DNA of 64,000 nt from Quillaja saponaria (taxonomy: Eukaryota; Streptophyta; Magnoliopsida; Fabales; Quillajaceae), in NCBI GenBank assembly GCA_029379385.1, contig CM055613.1:21284001-21348000 (forward strand). The letters are read 5' to 3'. How positions within the stretch are numbered: position 1 is the first letter of the stretch; each line of letters starts with the position of its first letter. A program made the translations under genes and the position numbers. Of this stretch, positions 62,824 to 64,000 are shown piece by piece. A model generated the notes under the pieces. That model was not told the origin of the DNA. It searched no databases and saw nothing but the letters and a program-made list of their open reading frames with translations.

Positions 62824-63480
62824 TTAGCCATGTGCTTTTTCTTTTCTTGCTCTAGGGCATCTTCTAGGTTCTATGTCTTTTTTAGAAACATTAGTTTCTA
62901 CTTGTGATTTTGGTCTAGAAGTATTATTTGTTGGATTTGATTTTTCAACAATATCTTCTACTACTACAAAATCATGATAGTATTTATATTCGAAGAACTC
63001 AACATCTCTGGATTCAACTATTGACCATTTCAACCGAGGTACTGTCCTTTCTTTCAGCAATGCTATTATGTTGTAGTGTGTAGAGTGCAGTTTTTTGATG
63101 AATGATACCATGTTCTTCACAAAAATCATTAAACATATTATCAAAATATTCACCACCTCTATCTGAAAGTAGAATTTCAATTTTCTTTTCAAGTTGGTTT
63201 TCTACTTCAGCCTTATATTTCGTAAACATGGTTTTTTCATCCTTTGTTCTTAAGAGGTAAACAAACAGATATCTAGTACAATCATCTTCAAATGTTATAA
63301 AGTATATCTTTTCACCACAAGTCAAAAAACCATTTAATTCACATATATCAGAATGTACTAAGTTTAAAATATTAGTATTTCTCTTAACACCTATAAAAGG
63401 TTTCTTAACAATTTTAGATTTAGCTCATATTTCACATTTATCTAATTCATCATTAAATTTAATTAATTCTAACTTTTTCA
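62824..63480 (-). pseudogene. copia-2 integrase, decayed
   Basis: The minus strand reads NTNILNLVHSDICELNGFLTCGEKIYFITFEDDCTRYLFVYLLRTKDEKTMFTKYKAEVENQLEKKIEILLSDRGGEYFDNMFNDFCEEHGIIHQKTA (about 63370-63060) with the catalytic D in HSD, D in SDRGGE and the region of E in GIIHQK-LQHNSIAERK. A frameshift at about 63050 is followed by LLKERTVPRLKWSIVESRDVEFFEYKY (63045-62970). The open stretches 63014-63325 and 62824-63192 are the two frames. Confidence 0.8.
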
Positions 63481-63755
63481 TATTTTTTAAAAAACCAAAA
63501 TTTAAATGTGCTAGGCGTCCATGTCATAAAAAAGAAGGTTCAATAATACTGAGTTTGAACATTCCACATTGGAGTATCCCTTTCCCACAAACATTCTATT
63601 TTTTGACAAGATTACCTTGTCTGACTCAAAAGATACTAATAGAAACTAAATTCTTCCTAATTTCAGGTACAAACAACACATCAAGAATGGTTAACACTTT
63701 TCCAAAAGTGAAATCAATCTCCACATTTCCTTTTTCATGTTATAACCCGATAGTG
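63481..63755 (-). pseudogene. copia-2 pre-integrase region, decayed
   Basis: The minus strand reads VKIDFTFGKVLTILDVLFVPEIRKNLVSISIF (about 63730-63630) and FESDKVILSKNRMFVGKGYSNVGMFKLS (about 63630-63550). These precede the integrase in copia elements, between protease and the GAG-pre-integrase domain. Stops interrupt it. The protease and gag lie outside or are lost: a different sequence starts at about 63756. Confidence 0.7.
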
Positions 63756-64000
63756 TAACTTACATTTTAAAATATTATCCTTAAATTATTGTGACTACGT
63801 AAATAATAAATTTTCATAAAATAAATTCAAATAAGAGGATATATAAATTACTAGTGTTAATGTTCACCACACATTTTAAAGCAAAATTGTGAACTTTTTT
63901 ATATTGAATCCTTGACTTTATTTTTCCCCTTACCTTACCGACATACTCTTTCTCCCTATTCTAATTTTCTGCCATGCCTCAGTTTCTTTTGTCCTTGTTC
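63756..64000. other. unassigned AT-rich end of window
   Basis: Nothing coding is visible in the last 245 bases. TTATAACCCGATAGTGTAAC at about 63740-63759 may mark an LTR edge, but there is no second copy to test it. Confidence 0.3.

Noticed and set aside
1..64000. tRNA, rRNA or other structured RNA genes
   Set aside because: I saw no cloverleaf or conserved rRNA blocks by eye; matches to tRNA ends are all primer sites next to LTR or viral leaders. A covariance-model scan would be decisive.

Overview
The window looks like plant nuclear heterochromatin. I find no convincing host gene. Nearly every kilobase can be assigned to a decayed retroelement, an endogenous pararetrovirus or an organelle-derived insert. 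The mix is typical of a flowering plant and most likely a dicot: Athila-type Ty3/gypsy elements primed by tRNA-Asp, a Tekay/Del-type chromovirus, Ty1/copia elements, L1-type and RTE-type LINEs, a Florendovirus-like viral insert and a plastid psbH fragment. I cannot name the species.

Layout from left to right. 1-1326: 3' half of an RTE-type LINE. 1327-10755: Athila element A, with a 5' LTR stub, primer site, gag, protease, RT, integrase remnant, an env-position ORF and a 3' LTR; a plastid psbH piece sits in its 3' untranslated region. 10756-11089: protease fragment of another Athila copy. 11087-23025: a chromovirus (element B) interrupted twice. A collapsed Athila derivative (element D, 11902-14726) lies in its gag, and part of a minus-strand Athila/Tat-like element (element C, 19105-22515) lies in its 3' LTR. 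23026-24795: probable minus-strand LTR of unknown family. 24796-33690: Athila element 2, with an unidentified insertion of about 1 kb and a foreign LTR piece in its integrase. 33700-37417: L1-type LINE-a. 37418-38645: another Athila-type LTR. 38646-40104: minus-strand copia-1 fragment.

39999-46683 is the most unusual locus. A Florendovirus-like pararetroviral segment (41142-45968: coat-protein zinc knuckle, protease, RT, RNase H, a second ORF, promoter, poly(A) signal and tRNA-Met primer site) is bracketed by direct copies of the same host repeat mosaic. 46565-58190 is mostly minus-strand L1 sequence (LINE-b, LINE-c, an ORF1 head and a LINE 3' piece) cut by family-C LTRs in both orientations. 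58203-63755 is minus-strand copia-2, split by a second collapsed Athila element (A2, 58905-61597).

No element is intact. Stops, frameshifts and deletions are present throughout, so genes do not cooperate here; what the window records is an order of insertions. Examples are D into B, C into B, A2 into copia-2, LINE-b into a family-C LTR, and plastid DNA into A. All family assignments come from motifs read by eye and boundaries are approximate unless an LTR end, primer site or polypurine tract fixes them. I did not find a convincing wholly new biological system. The strongest leads are the duplicated flanks of the viral insert, the second polypurine-like tract in the Athila elements, the repeated loss of reverse-transcriptase catalytic boxes, and the short module shared by two unrelated sites.
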